A stretch of DNA of 64,000 bases from an uncultured Porphyromonadaceae bacterium (GCA_937921035.1 CALEUL010000033.1:24692-88691); one strand, 5' to 3'; positions 1-9,760 are shown, counted from the first letter of the stretch. Program-made: numbers and translations. Notes: generated from the sequence alone by a model not told the origin.

Positions 1-2217
1 AACGACGTCGACACCCGGGAACTGTACAACTTCCTTCGACAGACACCCAACCACAAAGTGCTTGGATTCGCCAAACTGCAACTGAGCACATACAGCCTCT
101 CCGGCCGCGACTCAACCAAATGGTACAACAAGTGGCTGCGCCGCCTGGGACAGCCGCCGGTGATATTCGACCAGGCACTCACCGACGCCTCGTGCCGTCA
201 GCTTGAACTCGCGCTGGTGAACAACGGCTATCTTGACGCCACTGTGCGGGCCGATACCATCCGTGCCGGCAAAAAACGGATGAACGTAAACTACACCATC
301 ATGCCCGGCGAGCCGCACAGAATATCGTCGGTATACTACAATATCGCCGACACCACCATCCGCCGCATCCTCAATCCTACGATGGGCGATGCCCTTGTAA
401 AGTCGGGAATGCTGCTGGACCGCAACCAGCTCGATGCCGAACGAGCACGCATAACACGCATTCTCCGCAACGCCGGCTACTACGACTTCAACCGCGAGTT
501 CATTAATTTTACGGCCGATACCGTCGCCGGCAGCAAGCTTACGGCGCTCACGCTCAACCTTCATTCTCCTGACACGAGGCAGGGACGCACGGTTATATCC
601 ATGCTTGCCGACAGTCTCGGCCTCAATTCCGAGATTCATCACCGCTTTATCGTAAACAATGTAACGTACAACCTCGATGCGGGCGACGCCCCTGCCGACA
701 CTGTATACTACGATAAAATTCGCATTCTCTATCCCAAAGGCACAGGCCACCTTATCAGACCGGGAGTACTCGACGAGATGTGCTACATAGTGCCCGGACG
801 AGTATACTCGGCAGCCGACGTGGAACGCACCTACGAAGCCCTCGGGCGACTCAGCATCCTTAAATATATCAACATCGCCATGAAGCCTGCCGGGGCTATC
901 GGACAGACAGGTCTGCTTGATGTTGAGATTTACCTGTCGCGAAATAAAAAACAGACCGTTACCGTCGAGCTTGAGGGCACCAATTCCGAAGGCGACCTCG
1001 GCTGCGGCGTGGGGCTCACATACCAGCACCGTAATCTGGGACACGGCTCCGAGATGCTCACCGCCAAGCTACGCGGCTCCTACGAAAGCCTGTCCGGCAA
1101 TCTGGACGGCCTCATAAACAACCGCTATACCGAAGTGGCGGCCGAGGTGGGTATCACATTCCCGAAGTTCAAGTGCCCGTTCCTCTCCAAGAGTTTCAAA
1201 CAGCGCCGACTGGCATCCACGGAATTCACTCTGTCGGCAAACTATCAGGAACGACCGGAATATACCCGCGTAATCTTCGGCACGGCATGGAAGTGGAAAT
1301 GGCAGCAGATGCGCGAGGAATACATGCGCCGGCAGACTTTCGACCTTATCGACATCAACTATGTGCGTCTGCCGCAGTCCACACTTAATTTCATCGACGA
1401 AATAGCCCCTTCCAACCCCCTTCTGCGATATAGCTACGAGGACCACTTTATAATGCGTATGGGCTACACCATAAATCTCAGCAACCGTCGCCAGCCGTCG
1501 GCCACGACCAATGCACTGAGCATACAGCCCTCGGTATCGTCGCTGCGCTTCTCCGCCGAGATGGCCGGCAATCTGCTCTATGCCATATCGAACATAGCCG
1601 GACAGAAAAAGCACGACGGCGTGTACAAGATTCTCGGAATCCAGTACGCCCAGTACGTAAAAGGCGAAGTTGACTATACCTTTACGCGCAATTTCAATTT
1701 CCGCAATTCATTGTCGGTGCACGGCGGATTCGGAATCGCCTATCCCTACGGAAACTCGTCGATGGTACCTTTCGAGAAACGATTCTATGCCGGCGGAGCC
1801 AACGGCGTGCGCGGCTGGGGTGTTCGCACCCTCGGTCCCGGATCCTACGATGCCCGCAACTCTGTTTCCGACTTCATCAACCAGTGTGGCGATATCCGGC
1901 TGGACCTGTCGCTGGAATACCGAGCAAAACTGTTCTGGGTTATCGAAGGAGCGCTGTTTATCGACGCCGGAAACACATGGACGATACGCGACTACGAGAA
2001 TCAGCCCGGAGGCGTGTTCAAGTTCGACAAATTCTATAAACAGATAGCTTTGGCCTACGGCGCAGGCATACGACTCGACTTCACATATTTCCTGTTGCGT
2101 TTCGACCTTGGCATGAAGGCGCACAACCCTGCAATGAATCAGGAACCGTGGCCTATAATACATCCAAAATGGAGCCGCGACGCCAATTTCCACTTCGCGG
2201 TGGGCTATCCTTTCTAA
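1..2217 (+). CDS. TamL-like BamA/TamA (Omp85) outer-membrane protein, 5' partial
   Basis: The reading frame is already open at base 1, so the N-terminus, probably with a lipoprotein signal, lies outside the window; 738 residues are visible. The first ~300 residues resemble POTRA-type repeats, with alternating phrases such as ALVNNGYLDATV and RNAGYYDF. The rest is a 16-strand-type barrel ending in an aromatic residue (AVGYPF). The Omp85 signature appears as GANGVRGWG near residue 600. In Bacteroidota this architecture belongs to TamL, the lipoprotein counterpart of TamA that works with TamB in outer-membrane biogenesis. BamA itself is the alternative, but the N-terminal pattern fits TamL better. 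A phosphatase gene follows after 33 bases. Confidence 0.85.
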   Translation, partial: NDVDTRELYNFLRQTPNHKVLGFAKLQLSTYSLSGRDSTKWYNKWLRRLGQPPVIFDQALTDASCRQLELALVNNGYLDATVRADTIRAGKKRMNVNYTIMPGEPHRISSVYYNIADTTIRRILNPTMGDALVKSGMLLDRNQLDAERARITRILRNAGYYDFNREFINFTADTVAGSKLTALTLNLHSPDTRQGRTVISMLADSLGLNSEIHHRFIVNNVTYNLDAGDAPADTVYYDKIRILYPKGTGHLIRPGVLDEMCYIVPGRVYSAADVERTYEALGRLSILKYINIAMKPAGAIGQTGLLDVEIYLSRNKKQTVTVELEGTNSEGDLGCGVGLTYQHRNLGHGSEMLTAKLRGSYESLSGNLDGLINNRYTEVAAEVGITFPKFKCPFLSKSFKQRRLASTEFTLSANYQERPEYTRVIFGTAWKWKWQQMREEYMRRQTFDLIDINYVRLPQSTLNFIDEIAPSNPLLRYSYEDHFIMRMGYTINLSNRRQPSATTNALSIQPSVSSLRFSAEMAGNLLYAISNIAGQKKHDGVYKILGIQYAQYVKGEVDYTFTRNFNFRNSLSVHGGFGIAYPYGNSSMVPFEKRFYAGGANGVRGWGVRTLGPGSYDARNSVSDFINQCGDIRLDLSLEYRAKLFWVIEGALFIDAGNTWTIRDYENQPGGVFKFDKFYKQIALAYGAGIRLDFTYFLLRFDLGMKAHNPAMNQEPWPIIHPKWSRDANFHFAVGYPF

Positions 2218-2250
2218 ACAAGGATATAACTTAATATAAATCCGAGAGTA

Positions 2251-2904
2251 ATGAAATCACTTGTAATCTTCGACCTCGACGGCACTCTGCTGAATACAAT
2301 CGACGACCTCGCAATCGCCACAAACCATGCAATGGAAGTACTCGGTTTTCCCACACACGGGTTGTGGGTGTACCCGAATATGGTGGGCAACGGAGTGGCC
2401 AAGCTTATCGAGCGGGCACTCCCCGACGACGCACGTTCGGAAAAGAATATCCACGATGCTCTCGATGCTTTCCGTGCTTTCTACGACGAACACTGCTGCG
2501 ACAGCACAAAACCCTACCCCGGCATTCCCGAACTTTTGGCCGACCTTAGCGGGCAGGGCGTGAATCTGGCCGTAACATCGAACAAATACGAGTTTGCCGT
2601 AGGAAAGATCATCGGCCATTACTTTCCCGATGCCAATTTCAAGGCTGTTCTCGGCAATATCGACGGGATGCCGCGCAAGCCGGATCCTTCGATAGTATTC
2701 AAGGCGCTGTCCATGTGCCCTACGCCAAAGGCGCAGGTGCTGTATGTGGGCGATTCGGGGGTAGATATGGAAACAGCCCGGCGCGCATGCGTGGAATCGG
2801 TGGGCGTAACATGGGGGTTCCGGCCTATTTCCGAACTTAAACAGTCCTATGCCGACCATATAGTCTCCACTCCCCAGCAAATCCTCGAACTGGTGCAGAA
2901 ATAA
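2251..2904 (+). CDS. HAD hydrolase, phosphoglycolate phosphatase-like
   Basis: This is a 217-residue cytoplasmic HAD-superfamily phosphatase. Motif I is DLDGTLLNT near the N-terminus, with the nucleophile and acid aspartates. Motif II is VTSNK, the motif III lysine is in RKPDPS, and motif IV is GDSGVD. A helical cap lies between motifs I and II, as in the Gph/PGP subfamily that removes 2-phosphoglycolate. The substrate cannot be fixed from sequence, and pyrophosphatase-like or sugar-phosphate activity is possible. The gene follows the tamL-like gene by 33 bases and may be co-transcribed with it. Confidence 0.85.
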   Translation: MKSLVIFDLDGTLLNTIDDLAIATNHAMEVLGFPTHGLWVYPNMVGNGVAKLIERALPDDARSEKNIHDALDAFRAFYDEHCCDSTKPYPGIPELLADLSGQGVNLAVTSNKYEFAVGKIIGHYFPDANFKAVLGNIDGMPRKPDPSIVFKALSMCPTPKAQVLYVGDSGVDMETARRACVESVGVTWGFRPISELKQSYADHIVSTPQQILELVQK

Positions 2905-2953
2905 ATATCTTCTCTCCACTCTCCGCGCTCTACTCTCCGCTTAAAAACGGGTA

Positions 2954-2980
2954 TAAAAAAAGCCTTCCGAATGGAAGGCT
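2954..2980 (-). terminator. Rho-independent terminator of the tRNA-Val unit
   Basis: AGCCTTCC and GGAAGGCT form a perfect 8-bp stem with a 4-base loop at 2961-2980. On the minus strand it is followed by seven T residues (2954-2960). It sits two bases beyond the 3' end of the second tRNA, so it ends that transcript. Confidence 0.9.
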
Positions 2981-2982
2981 TG

Positions 2983-3057
2983 TGGGCGTTGAGGGATTCG
3001 AACCCCCGACCCTCTGCTTGTAAGGCAGATGCTCTGAACCAGCTGAGCTAAACGCCC
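2983..3057 (-). tRNA. tRNA-Val (anticodon TAC)
   Basis: Read on the minus strand this is a complete 75-base cloverleaf. The acceptor stem is GGGCGTT/AACGCCC, the D-arm contains TTAGCTCAGC, the anticodon loop CTTACAA gives anticodon TAC, and the T-arm contains GGTTCGAATCC. The discriminator base is A and no CCA is encoded. It is the promoter-distal member of an identical pair. Confidence 0.95.
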
Positions 3058-3094
3058 GAGGTGGGTTTGCTTTTGGACAAGTGGTTTGCAGTTG

Positions 3095-3169
3095 TGGGCG
3101 TTGAGGGATTCGAACCCCCGACCCTCTGCTTGTAAGGCAGATGCTCTGAACCAGCTGAGCTAAACGCCC
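3095..3169 (-). tRNA. tRNA-Val (anticodon TAC), second copy
   Basis: The sequence is identical over the 75-base tRNA to the copy at 2983-3057, with anticodon TAC and no encoded CCA. It lies 37 bases upstream of the other copy in the same minus-strand transcript. The spacer between the two differs from the sequence flanking the pair, which suggests a local duplication of the tRNA itself. Confidence 0.95.
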
Positions 3170-3186
3170 TCTTGCCAAAAGCGATG

Positions 3187-3217
3187 CAAAGTTACGCACT
3201 TTTTTCGACTTTGCAAA
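3187..3217 (-). promoter_or_regulatory. Promoter of the tRNA-Val pair
   Basis: On the minus strand the -7 element is TAACTTTG (3187-3194) and a TTTG -33 element lies at 3214-3217 with a 19-base spacer. This is the Bacteroidota primary-sigma pattern. The predicted start is about ten bases before the first tRNA base at 3169. Confidence 0.75.
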
Positions 3218-3294
3218 TTTTTGACGCACTTTTTTATCTCTAAATGCTAAAATAGTCCCATCCGGACAAAATACTGTCCATTTTGGCTGCTATT

Positions 3295-5691
3295 TCAGCC
3301 AAGAGTGTACACTCGACGCACCCGTCGGCCCATAGAAGTAAGGATTTCGTACGGGATAGTTCCGAGTGCATCGGACAATCGCTCGACAGGCTGCTGAGGG
3401 CCGAAAATCTCTACCGTTGCCCCCACCTCTGCCTCTGGTGCATCGGTTACGTCGATCATGCACTGATCCATACATATATTTCCAATTGTAGGACACGCCA
3501 CGCCGCCTACAAAGAACGCCGCGCCACCACGGCCGAGGTGCCTGTTAATGCCGTCGGCATACCCGATCGGAATTGTCGCTATCACCGACGGACGCTGAGT
3601 GCGCCCCTTGCAGCCGTAGCCCACCGGGGTGCCGGCAGGCCAGTGCTTGATGGAAATGATGTGTGTGCGCAGCGATGCCACAGGCTGCAGGTTGCGGCTC
3701 TCCGGGCCTTCGTAAGGGCTGATGCCATAAAGACCGATACCGAGGCGACCAAGTTCATAGTCGCACGCGTCGGCAAAGCGCATCATTCCGGCGGTGTTGA
3801 GCACATGGCGTTTGAAATCGTAGCCTAAACTTACGCGCAGGCTGTCTACCATGTTGCGGAAAAGATCTATCTGACCGAGTGTATAATCGTCCATGTCGAG
3901 GCAGTCGGCTGTTGCGAGATGGCTCAATGCCGAGGCCACGCGGACAGCGTCGGTGCGAGCCAGCCGTTCGGCGATGCCGCCTATCTGCCCGGGCAAAAAT
4001 CCCACGCGGTGCATGCCTGTGTCCAGTTTGATGTGTACCGGATAGTTTTTGGTACCGAAAGCCTCGGCTTCGGAAATGAGATGGTCAAGCTCCTCTGGCG
4101 AAAACACCGTAGGCTCGAGGTGGTTGGCGAACAGCGCCGGAAAGCGGTCGGTTATGGGGTTGAGGACCACCACGGGCATCTTTATGCCTGCCTCGCGCAG
4201 CTCCACGCCCTCCTCTATCACCGCTACGGCCAGATATGCCGCACCGTTGCTCTGGAGCGTCTTGCCAATCTCCACGGCGCCCACGCCGTAGCCCGACGCC
4301 TTCACCATAGCCACAATGCCTGTACCTTTCGGCACAAGCGAGCGGTAATAATTATAGTTGTGTACCACGGCATCCAGATTCACCTCCAGAGAGGTGTTGT
4401 GGCCGGCGCACTCCATATTTTCGGCCATGTCGGCAAGGTTTCCTTCGTTTTTACCGAACAGGAGCACCTGTTCGTTGGCAAAAAGACGACCTTCCACATA
4501 GCGGTTGACAAGCGAATCCCTGACATCCGCACACATCTCCACGCCCGATACGTCGCCTATCATGTCTGCGAGGGCGGCAGCCTCGGGCGACACGCATATT
4601 GTTTTGTTCACGCCGAACTTGCGTGCAAGGTCAAAAGCATCCTTATATATCTGCGCCACATCCGCCCCGGCGAGCACGGGCGAGTGCAGCAGGTCGCCAA
4701 GCAGGAGCGTTGACGGCTGGCTGAGGGTCTCGCGGCGCCGCATAAGATCGAGCGCAAGCCGCAGCGACAGCACATCGGGCGTAAAGTTATCGCGCAGCAC
4801 AATATTTCCGAAGGCTTCGGCGGTTATCTCGCGACGCGTATCGGCAAGCGGCAGCCGCGATACGCAGGCACGCTGTTCCGCCGTATAGCCCATCGCGGCG
4901 AGCGCAGCATCGGCAAGAGCATGATATACGGAAGGGAAAGAAGCTCTTTCAACAGCCACAAGACGTGCGCCGGGCAATTCCTGGGCCAGAATGGCAGCGA
5001 CATCGGCATCAGTGCTATCAAAAACGACAGTGTCGCAGCCCCTGAATATACGGGCTTTCTCGCGAATTTTGTCGGCATGAGAGGCAAAAGCGGCATCATG
5101 CTCGTCGGTAATTGGGGTGAGCACTCCCACACCGCCTTTTGCACCTATAGCATCGAGCACAGCATCGGCCTGCCCGGGGCCATCGATTCCCACTTCTATG
5201 ATACTGCGGTCCACGGGGCCGTCGGCAGTCATTTCCCATACCGACATCGGCACTCCTATGCTCGAATTCCAGCTGCGCGGACTGCGGCGCACGCTGCACA
5301 TCGGCAACAAAGCACGGTATATCAGCTCTTTTACCTTGGTTTTGCCATAGCTGCCGGTAACTACCACACGTTCACCGGCTTTAGCCATGCAACGTGCCGC
5401 GATGGCCCGCAACGTGCATTCCACATTCCCTACAACATAGAATGTGGCGTCGATATCGGCGCAGTTGTCGGGGATACGCTCCACAATAAAAGCTTTCACG
5501 CCCTTGTCGTACAGCGGACGAATAAAACGGTGTCCGTCGCCGACACCGGTACTGAACGCGGCGAATACGGTTTCTTCGGGTGAGAAAACAGAACGGCTGT
5601 CGGCGCAGAGGTAACGGTATGTATGCGCCCCGGCAGCATCGGCAGATGCGCGGCGCACACATCTGTCGGCGATAATATCAAGAGAATTCAT
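3295..5691 (-). CDS. Bifunctional MurF-alanine racemase fusion
   Basis: The 798-residue protein joins a MurF-type ligase (about 1-430) to a complete fold-type III alanine racemase (about 435-798). Racemase features are the PLP lysine in MVKASGYG (K464), the opposite-face tyrosine in VGYG (Y692), and NICMDQCMIDV. In the ligase half the P-loop is GSYGKT (113-118), but other MurF landmarks are altered (see findings). The racemase makes D-Ala; MurF adds D-Ala-D-Ala to the UDP-muramyl tripeptide. The fusion is common in Bacteroidota. The gene overlaps the GSCFA gene by four bases (ATGA). Confidence 0.92.
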   Translation of the reverse strand: MNSLDIIADRCVRRASADAAGAHTYRYLCADSRSVFSPEETVFAAFSTGVGDGHRFIRPLYDKGVKAFIVERIPDNCADIDATFYVVGNVECTLRAIAARCMAKAGERVVVTGSYGKTKVKELIYRALLPMCSVRRSPRSWNSSIGVPMSVWEMTADGPVDRSIIEVGIDGPGQADAVLDAIGAKGGVGVLTPITDEHDAAFASHADKIREKARIFRGCDTVVFDSTDADVAAILAQELPGARLVAVERASFPSVYHALADAALAAMGYTAEQRACVSRLPLADTRREITAEAFGNIVLRDNFTPDVLSLRLALDLMRRRETLSQPSTLLLGDLLHSPVLAGADVAQIYKDAFDLARKFGVNKTICVSPEAAALADMIGDVSGVEMCADVRDSLVNRYVEGRLFANEQVLLFGKNEGNLADMAENMECAGHNTSLEVNLDAVVHNYNYYRSLVPKGTGIVAMVKASGYGVGAVEIGKTLQSNGAAYLAVAVIEEGVELREAGIKMPVVVLNPITDRFPALFANHLEPTVFSPEELDHLISEAEAFGTKNYPVHIKLDTGMHRVGFLPGQIGGIAERLARTDAVRVASALSHLATADCLDMDDYTLGQIDLFRNMVDSLRVSLGYDFKRHVLNTAGMMRFADACDYELGRLGIGLYGISPYEGPESRNLQPVASLRTHIISIKHWPAGTPVGYGCKGRTQRPSVIATIPIGYADGINRHLGRGGAAFFVGGVACPTIGNICMDQCMIDVTDAPEAEVGATVEIFGPQQPVERLSDALGTIPYEILTSMGRRVRRVYTLG

Positions 5692-6542
5692 AGAATCTGT
5701 CGATGGTTTGCGGCAAGGAACCTTCGGCGCGCCTCGGCGGCGGCAGCCTGAGTCTGCCTGCTGAAATATGTCTTTGAAAAAATATCGTAAATATAATCCA
5801 CGGCCACAGCCGACGGATGCTTCATGTCGGAGGCATAGAAGCGATAGTCGCGAAGGTCGTCCATCACAATCTCGTAGGATGGGAAATAATACAGGCCCTC
5901 AGACGCGCAGGACAGCACATTGTGCAGAGCCACATGCAGCACGCTCTTGCCAATGGTGTTGCCATGCAGCCCGTAGGCGAGATGGCGTATGGGGCTGACG
6001 GTGAAAATAACGGCACGGCATCCGGCACCGAGCAGCATACGGCCTATCGCGGCAATATCGACGCTGACGCTGTCGACATCAAGCAAGGTACGCGTAAAAA
6101 GGCTGTCCGGAAGTTTATGGCAGTTCCCGACGGGCAGACCAATTGAATTCAGCTCATAGCAGTATGCCGAACCCAGCGTTATCACGGCAACCGGGGATTC
6201 TGTGATTATAGCCTTAATTTTGTCAAGCGAGTCTCGGACCTCGGCACACAGGGCGTCTTTGTCCGGTCCGGAAAAGCGCGAGGCAAAGTCGAGGTCATGA
6301 AAGCCGCGCGGACCTTCCACAATCATCGGAGGTACCTCGGCGTCAAGGGCCATTTCGATGCAGCGGCGCAGCGACGCCGGATTGTACAGCGGCCCCAGAG
6401 GATTACGGACAACGTTGAAGCCGTCCATCTCCAGACGCTGCCCTACCTCGTCGGTAAAACATGAACCGAGCAACAGCACGGGGGTATCGTGGCTGATGCT
6501 CAGGCTGGTGGATATGGGTTCAATTTCTGTGCGGAATCGCAT
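5688..6542 (-). CDS. GSCFA domain protein
   Basis: The protein has 284 residues. The start chosen is the ATG one base after the stop of the upstream OmpA gene. A longer frame exists but would run back through that gene. The family signature is LLLGSCFTDEVG near residue 25, and a late SDMKHPSAVAVDYI segment supplies an Asp/His pair as in SGNH hydrolases. GSCFA proteins are thought to be related to GDSL esterases, but no substrate is known. It sits between the OmpA lipoprotein and MurF-Alr with translational coupling on both sides, which suggests a cell-wall or envelope role. Confidence 0.85.
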   Translation of the reverse strand: MRFRTEIEPISTSLSISHDTPVLLLGSCFTDEVGQRLEMDGFNVVRNPLGPLYNPASLRRCIEMALDAEVPPMIVEGPRGFHDLDFASRFSGPDKDALCAEVRDSLDKIKAIITESPVAVITLGSAYCYELNSIGLPVGNCHKLPDSLFTRTLLDVDSVSVDIAAIGRMLLGAGCRAVIFTVSPIRHLAYGLHGNTIGKSVLHVALHNVLSCASEGLYYFPSYEIVMDDLRDYRFYASDMKHPSAVAVDYIYDIFSKTYFSRQTQAAAAEARRRFLAANHRQIL

Positions 6543-6543
6543 G

Positions 6544-8520
6544 TCAGAACATCTGATAATCAATAGACAGCACCTGGAATTCCGTGCGGCGGTTAATTTG
6601 GTCGGCGGCTTCCTGATCGTCGGGAGTAAGAGCCTCAATATATTTCTCGGTGAGAACATCACCCTCTTTGAACTGCGGATACAGACGCGCCAATTTTTTT
6701 GTGATGGTCTTGGGCTTGGATTTGCCATAGCCGTGCCACTGAAGGCGCTCGGGCTGTATACCCACAGATATAAGATAGTCCACTACCGATTTTGCGCGGC
6801 GGTCGGAGAGGTCGATATTATATTCCTCGGAACCTTTGCGGTCGGTATGCGAGGCCATTTCGATTGTAACGTTGGGGTTGTCGCGGAGAATCTGCGCCAT
6901 TTCGTCAAGCGCCTCCTGCGACTCGGGGCGCAGCGTAGCCTTGTCGAAATCGTAGAATATATTGTCGATTACCACCGGCTTGGTGATAGACGACAGAATG
7001 AAGTCCACGCCGTACTCAGCATCCTCCTCGGCTATGTCGCTTGTAAATTCCTGCTTGGCGTTGAGGTAGCCTTTGGCGCCGGCGAGCATCACATAGCTTA
7101 TACCGCGGTCGAGCGGAAAAGAAAAAGAGCCGTCGTTGCGCGCAACCTGCTTCTGGTTGGAACCGTCGTTACCTACGATACGTATCACGGCATTCGGTAC
7201 GGGTTCCTCGTCCTTATCGAGCACCCATCCGCTGATAGTTACCTTGATTTCCGGTAGTTCGAATGAATAGATATGGTCGTAGCCACGGTTGTCGCCACGG
7301 TTGGAGCTGAAGAAACCGCTCTCGCCCTCGCCGAAGCAGATGCCGAAATCGTCGGAGGCTGAATTTACGGGCGTACCCATGTTTGTAACCGTCCAGCCGC
7401 CGGATTTTGTCTGCTCAGCGCGGAAAATATCCAGACCTCCGAATCCCGGATGACCGTTGGATGCGAAATAGAGCACCGAATCGGAACGAACATAAGGAAA
7501 CATCTCGTCGCCGGGTGTATTGATCCATTCGCCGAGGTTCTCCAGCGAGCCTTGGCGCTCCTTGAGGTTTACACGCCATATATCTCGGCCGCCCTGGCCT
7601 CCGGGCATGTCGGAGGTAAAGTACAGCCATGTACCGTCGGGCGATACGGCAGGATGCCCGTAGCTCGAGATGGTGTCGGCTGTGATTTCATATTTCTGCG
7701 GAGCGCTCCATTTGGCGTCGGAACGCTGCGATGTGTATATCTCCACACCGGTGTTTGCGTTAGGCTCGCGACGTGCCCTACTGAGGTACATTGTCTGGCC
7801 ATCCGGAGTGAACGACGGCGTACCCTCGTCAAGCTCGGTATTGAGTTCGCCCTCTACAGGCTCCGGACGCTTCCACTGGCCGCGCTCGTCCTTGCCGACA
7901 AACCATATGTCGCCGTTCTTCATTCCGGTGATTTCGCTCTTGCGGCTACCGGTAACTTTTTCGGTAGTGGTGGTGAAGTATAGCTGGTCCATAGACTTAT
8001 CCAGATACATGGGCGTATAATCCGCGCGACGCGAGTTGAACAGCTTGGCGTTGCGCACCACGTAGCGTGTCTTTCCCTTCTTATCCAGCGCCATACGGGC
8101 CCCGGCAAGGGCATTTTTGGCCAGTTTGTCGTCCGGGCGCCACTCAAGATACGTCTCGAAAGCCTTAACCGCTGGAGCATACTTGCCGTCGGCGGCAAGC
8201 ATCTGACCCATATACAGGTATAATACGGAATCGGGATATTCGTAGCGCGCGGCATTCTGATATGCCGCGGCTGCACGGGCAAACTGATTGAGTCGGCGGT
8301 GGCATTCGGCCATTTTAAATGCCACCTCGCCGCGCAGCGGACGTTCCTCGCGCTTGGTCAGCTTGTTGTATATCTTGCGGTATGTCTTGGACGCGTCGAA
8401 ATATTCGCCGCGCTCAAGCTGCTCGTTGGCAGTAGCAAGTTTAGGTCCGCGACACCCTGTGCCTGCAAGCACAGAAAAGAGAAGCCCTATAATTATTAAT
8501 GTGTGTCTGTTCAGTTTCAT
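6544..8520 (-). CDS. PorE-like OmpA lipoprotein (TPR, PD40 propeller, CarboxypepD_reg, OmpA)
   Basis: The 658-residue protein starts at MKLNRHTL and has a lipobox (LAGTGC) that predicts an acylated cysteine. In order it shows TPR-like repeats (about 25-150), PD40/WD40-type blades with phrases such as SFTPDGQTMYLS and AVSPDGTWLYF (about 190-420), a carboxypeptidase regulatory-like domain (ISGWVLDKDEEPV), and an OmpA-type peptidoglycan-binding domain (FYDFDKATLRPES, then SHTDRKGS and LSDRRA). This is the domain order of PorE, a type IX secretion component in Porphyromonas. It is the first gene of the operon and has its own promoter at 8553-8560. Confidence 0.88.
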   Translation of the reverse strand: MKLNRHTLIIIGLLFSVLAGTGCRGPKLATANEQLERGEYFDASKTYRKIYNKLTKREERPLRGEVAFKMAECHRRLNQFARAAAAYQNAARYEYPDSVLYLYMGQMLAADGKYAPAVKAFETYLEWRPDDKLAKNALAGARMALDKKGKTRYVVRNAKLFNSRRADYTPMYLDKSMDQLYFTTTTEKVTGSRKSEITGMKNGDIWFVGKDERGQWKRPEPVEGELNTELDEGTPSFTPDGQTMYLSRARREPNANTGVEIYTSQRSDAKWSAPQKYEITADTISSYGHPAVSPDGTWLYFTSDMPGGQGGRDIWRVNLKERQGSLENLGEWINTPGDEMFPYVRSDSVLYFASNGHPGFGGLDIFRAEQTKSGGWTVTNMGTPVNSASDDFGICFGEGESGFFSSNRGDNRGYDHIYSFELPEIKVTISGWVLDKDEEPVPNAVIRIVGNDGSNQKQVARNDGSFSFPLDRGISYVMLAGAKGYLNAKQEFTSDIAEEDAEYGVDFILSSITKPVVIDNIFYDFDKATLRPESQEALDEMAQILRDNPNVTIEMASHTDRKGSEEYNIDLSDRRAKSVVDYLISVGIQPERLQWHGYGKSKPKTITKKLARLYPQFKEGDVLTEKYIEALTPDDQEAADQINRRTEFQVLSIDYQMF

Positions 8521-8552
8521 AAATAAAAAACGGTGCGTACCACGCAATATTG

Positions 8553-8560
8553 CAAAATTA
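8553..8560 (-). promoter_or_regulatory. -7 promoter element of the OmpA operon
   Basis: TAATTTTG on the minus strand, followed by CA, lies 33 bases before the ATG at 8520. It supports that start over the longer frame, whose start would lie upstream of this promoter. Confidence 0.65.
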
Positions 8561-8671
8561 CACAATACTTTTCAATATCGTCTCTCTTTATTGGCCCAAT
8601 TGGACTGATTAGTTCGATAAAATTAGGAAATTCCAACATTTTCCGCTTATTTTGCACTTTATAAATAAACC

Positions 8672-9760
8672 ATGACACAGCGTCTGCATTACTTCGATAT
8701 TCTGAAAGGCATAGCAATCTTTATGGTTGTTATGGGCCACGTGCTTACAATGTGTGTACGTGATATAGACCGTGCCACTATTTTCAAATTCATAGGCGAG
8801 ATACACATGCCGCTGTTTTTCTTCATTAGCGGCTGGTTCACATTCAAGCTTCTTCCGGACGGTCGCGTTCGCGTTCCCGCACTCGGAAGCCGAGCGCTGC
8901 AGCTGCTGGTGCCTATGGCTGTAGTATCGTCGCTGTGGATATGGTATTTTCCGCACTCCGGTCTTCAGTCGCCATTGACCAGCACCTTCGAGGGCCTATG
9001 GAGCGATTCCTGGAAAAACGGCTACTGGTTCACATTCGTGCTGTTCCAGATTCTGTTGCTGTATTCGGCGTGCTGCCCCGTCCTCTCCCGTCTGCGCTCG
9101 GCAGCATCGGCAATCGCGTTTACGGCCGGCCTATGGATATTGTTAATGACACTTAGCATATCGCTGGGCGGCACAGTCCTCGACTGGTCGTCGTTCGGCC
9201 TCACAGCGCAGTTTTTCCCTGTATTCATGGCCGGGGCGATAGCATCGCGCTACCGCGACTCCTTCAACCGCGTATGTCAGTCGGGCACAGGCGCTACTGC
9301 CGCTATCCTCGCAGGCGCCATCCTGCTCTACTTCATCTGCTGGCCCTGGGAATTCCCCTCGCTGTACAACGGGCTCGCCGGCAGCATTGCCGTTCCTGCC
9401 GCACGCACCATGTTTCACATCTGTCTGGCAATAGTCGCCATTGCCGTCATAAAGCCTTGGAGCGAGCACATTTATGCCACCGACGCGCCATACGTCTCCG
9501 GACGCAGGTGGGCCGATATATGGCAGCTGCTGGGTCGCAAATCACTGGCCATATACCTGCTGCACTATTTCCTGCTGTTTCCGCTTGGGGTATGCCGCGA
9601 GGCACTGATAAGCCTCAACTTAGGATTTACACCACTTCTTGTGTTCTCTGCTGCCGTAGCGGCATGCATAGTGGCTGTAACACTCGGAATAAACGCCATT
9701 ATATCGCGCTCGCCGCTTTTGGCACTCATGCTTACCGGCACGTATTCCCAAAAAGGCTAA
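8672..9760 (+). CDS. Acyltransferase 3 family integral membrane protein
   Basis: A 362-residue membrane protein with about ten hydrophobic segments. It opens with the family pattern YFDILKGIAIFMVVMGHV and has a second conserved stretch IHMPLFFFISGWF near residue 45. Acyltransferase 3 proteins transfer acetyl, succinyl or similar groups to sugars and lipids on the envelope; the acceptor here is unknown. The gene stands alone, divergent from the OmpA operon. A weaker promoter-like TTATTTTGCA lies about 22 bases upstream of the ATG. Confidence 0.85.
   Translation: MTQRLHYFDILKGIAIFMVVMGHVLTMCVRDIDRATIFKFIGEIHMPLFFFISGWFTFKLLPDGRVRVPALGSRALQLLVPMAVVSSLWIWYFPHSGLQSPLTSTFEGLWSDSWKNGYWFTFVLFQILLLYSACCPVLSRLRSAASAIAFTAGLWILLMTLSISLGGTVLDWSSFGLTAQFFPVFMAGAIASRYRDSFNRVCQSGTGATAAILAGAILLYFICWPWEFPSLYNGLAGSIAVPAARTMFHICLAIVAIAVIKPWSEHIYATDAPYVSGRRWADIWQLLGRKSLAIYLLHYFLLFPLGVCREALISLNLGFTPLLVFSAAVAACIVAVTLGINAIISRSPLLALMLTGTYSQKG

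Noticed and set aside
2930..3229. 99-codon minus-strand frame across the tRNA pair
   Set aside because: It is a translation of the two tRNA-Val genes and their spacer.
3264..3279. Hairpin after MurF-Alr considered as a terminator
   Set aside because: The stem is only five base pairs (GGACA/TGTCC) and has no T-run on either strand.
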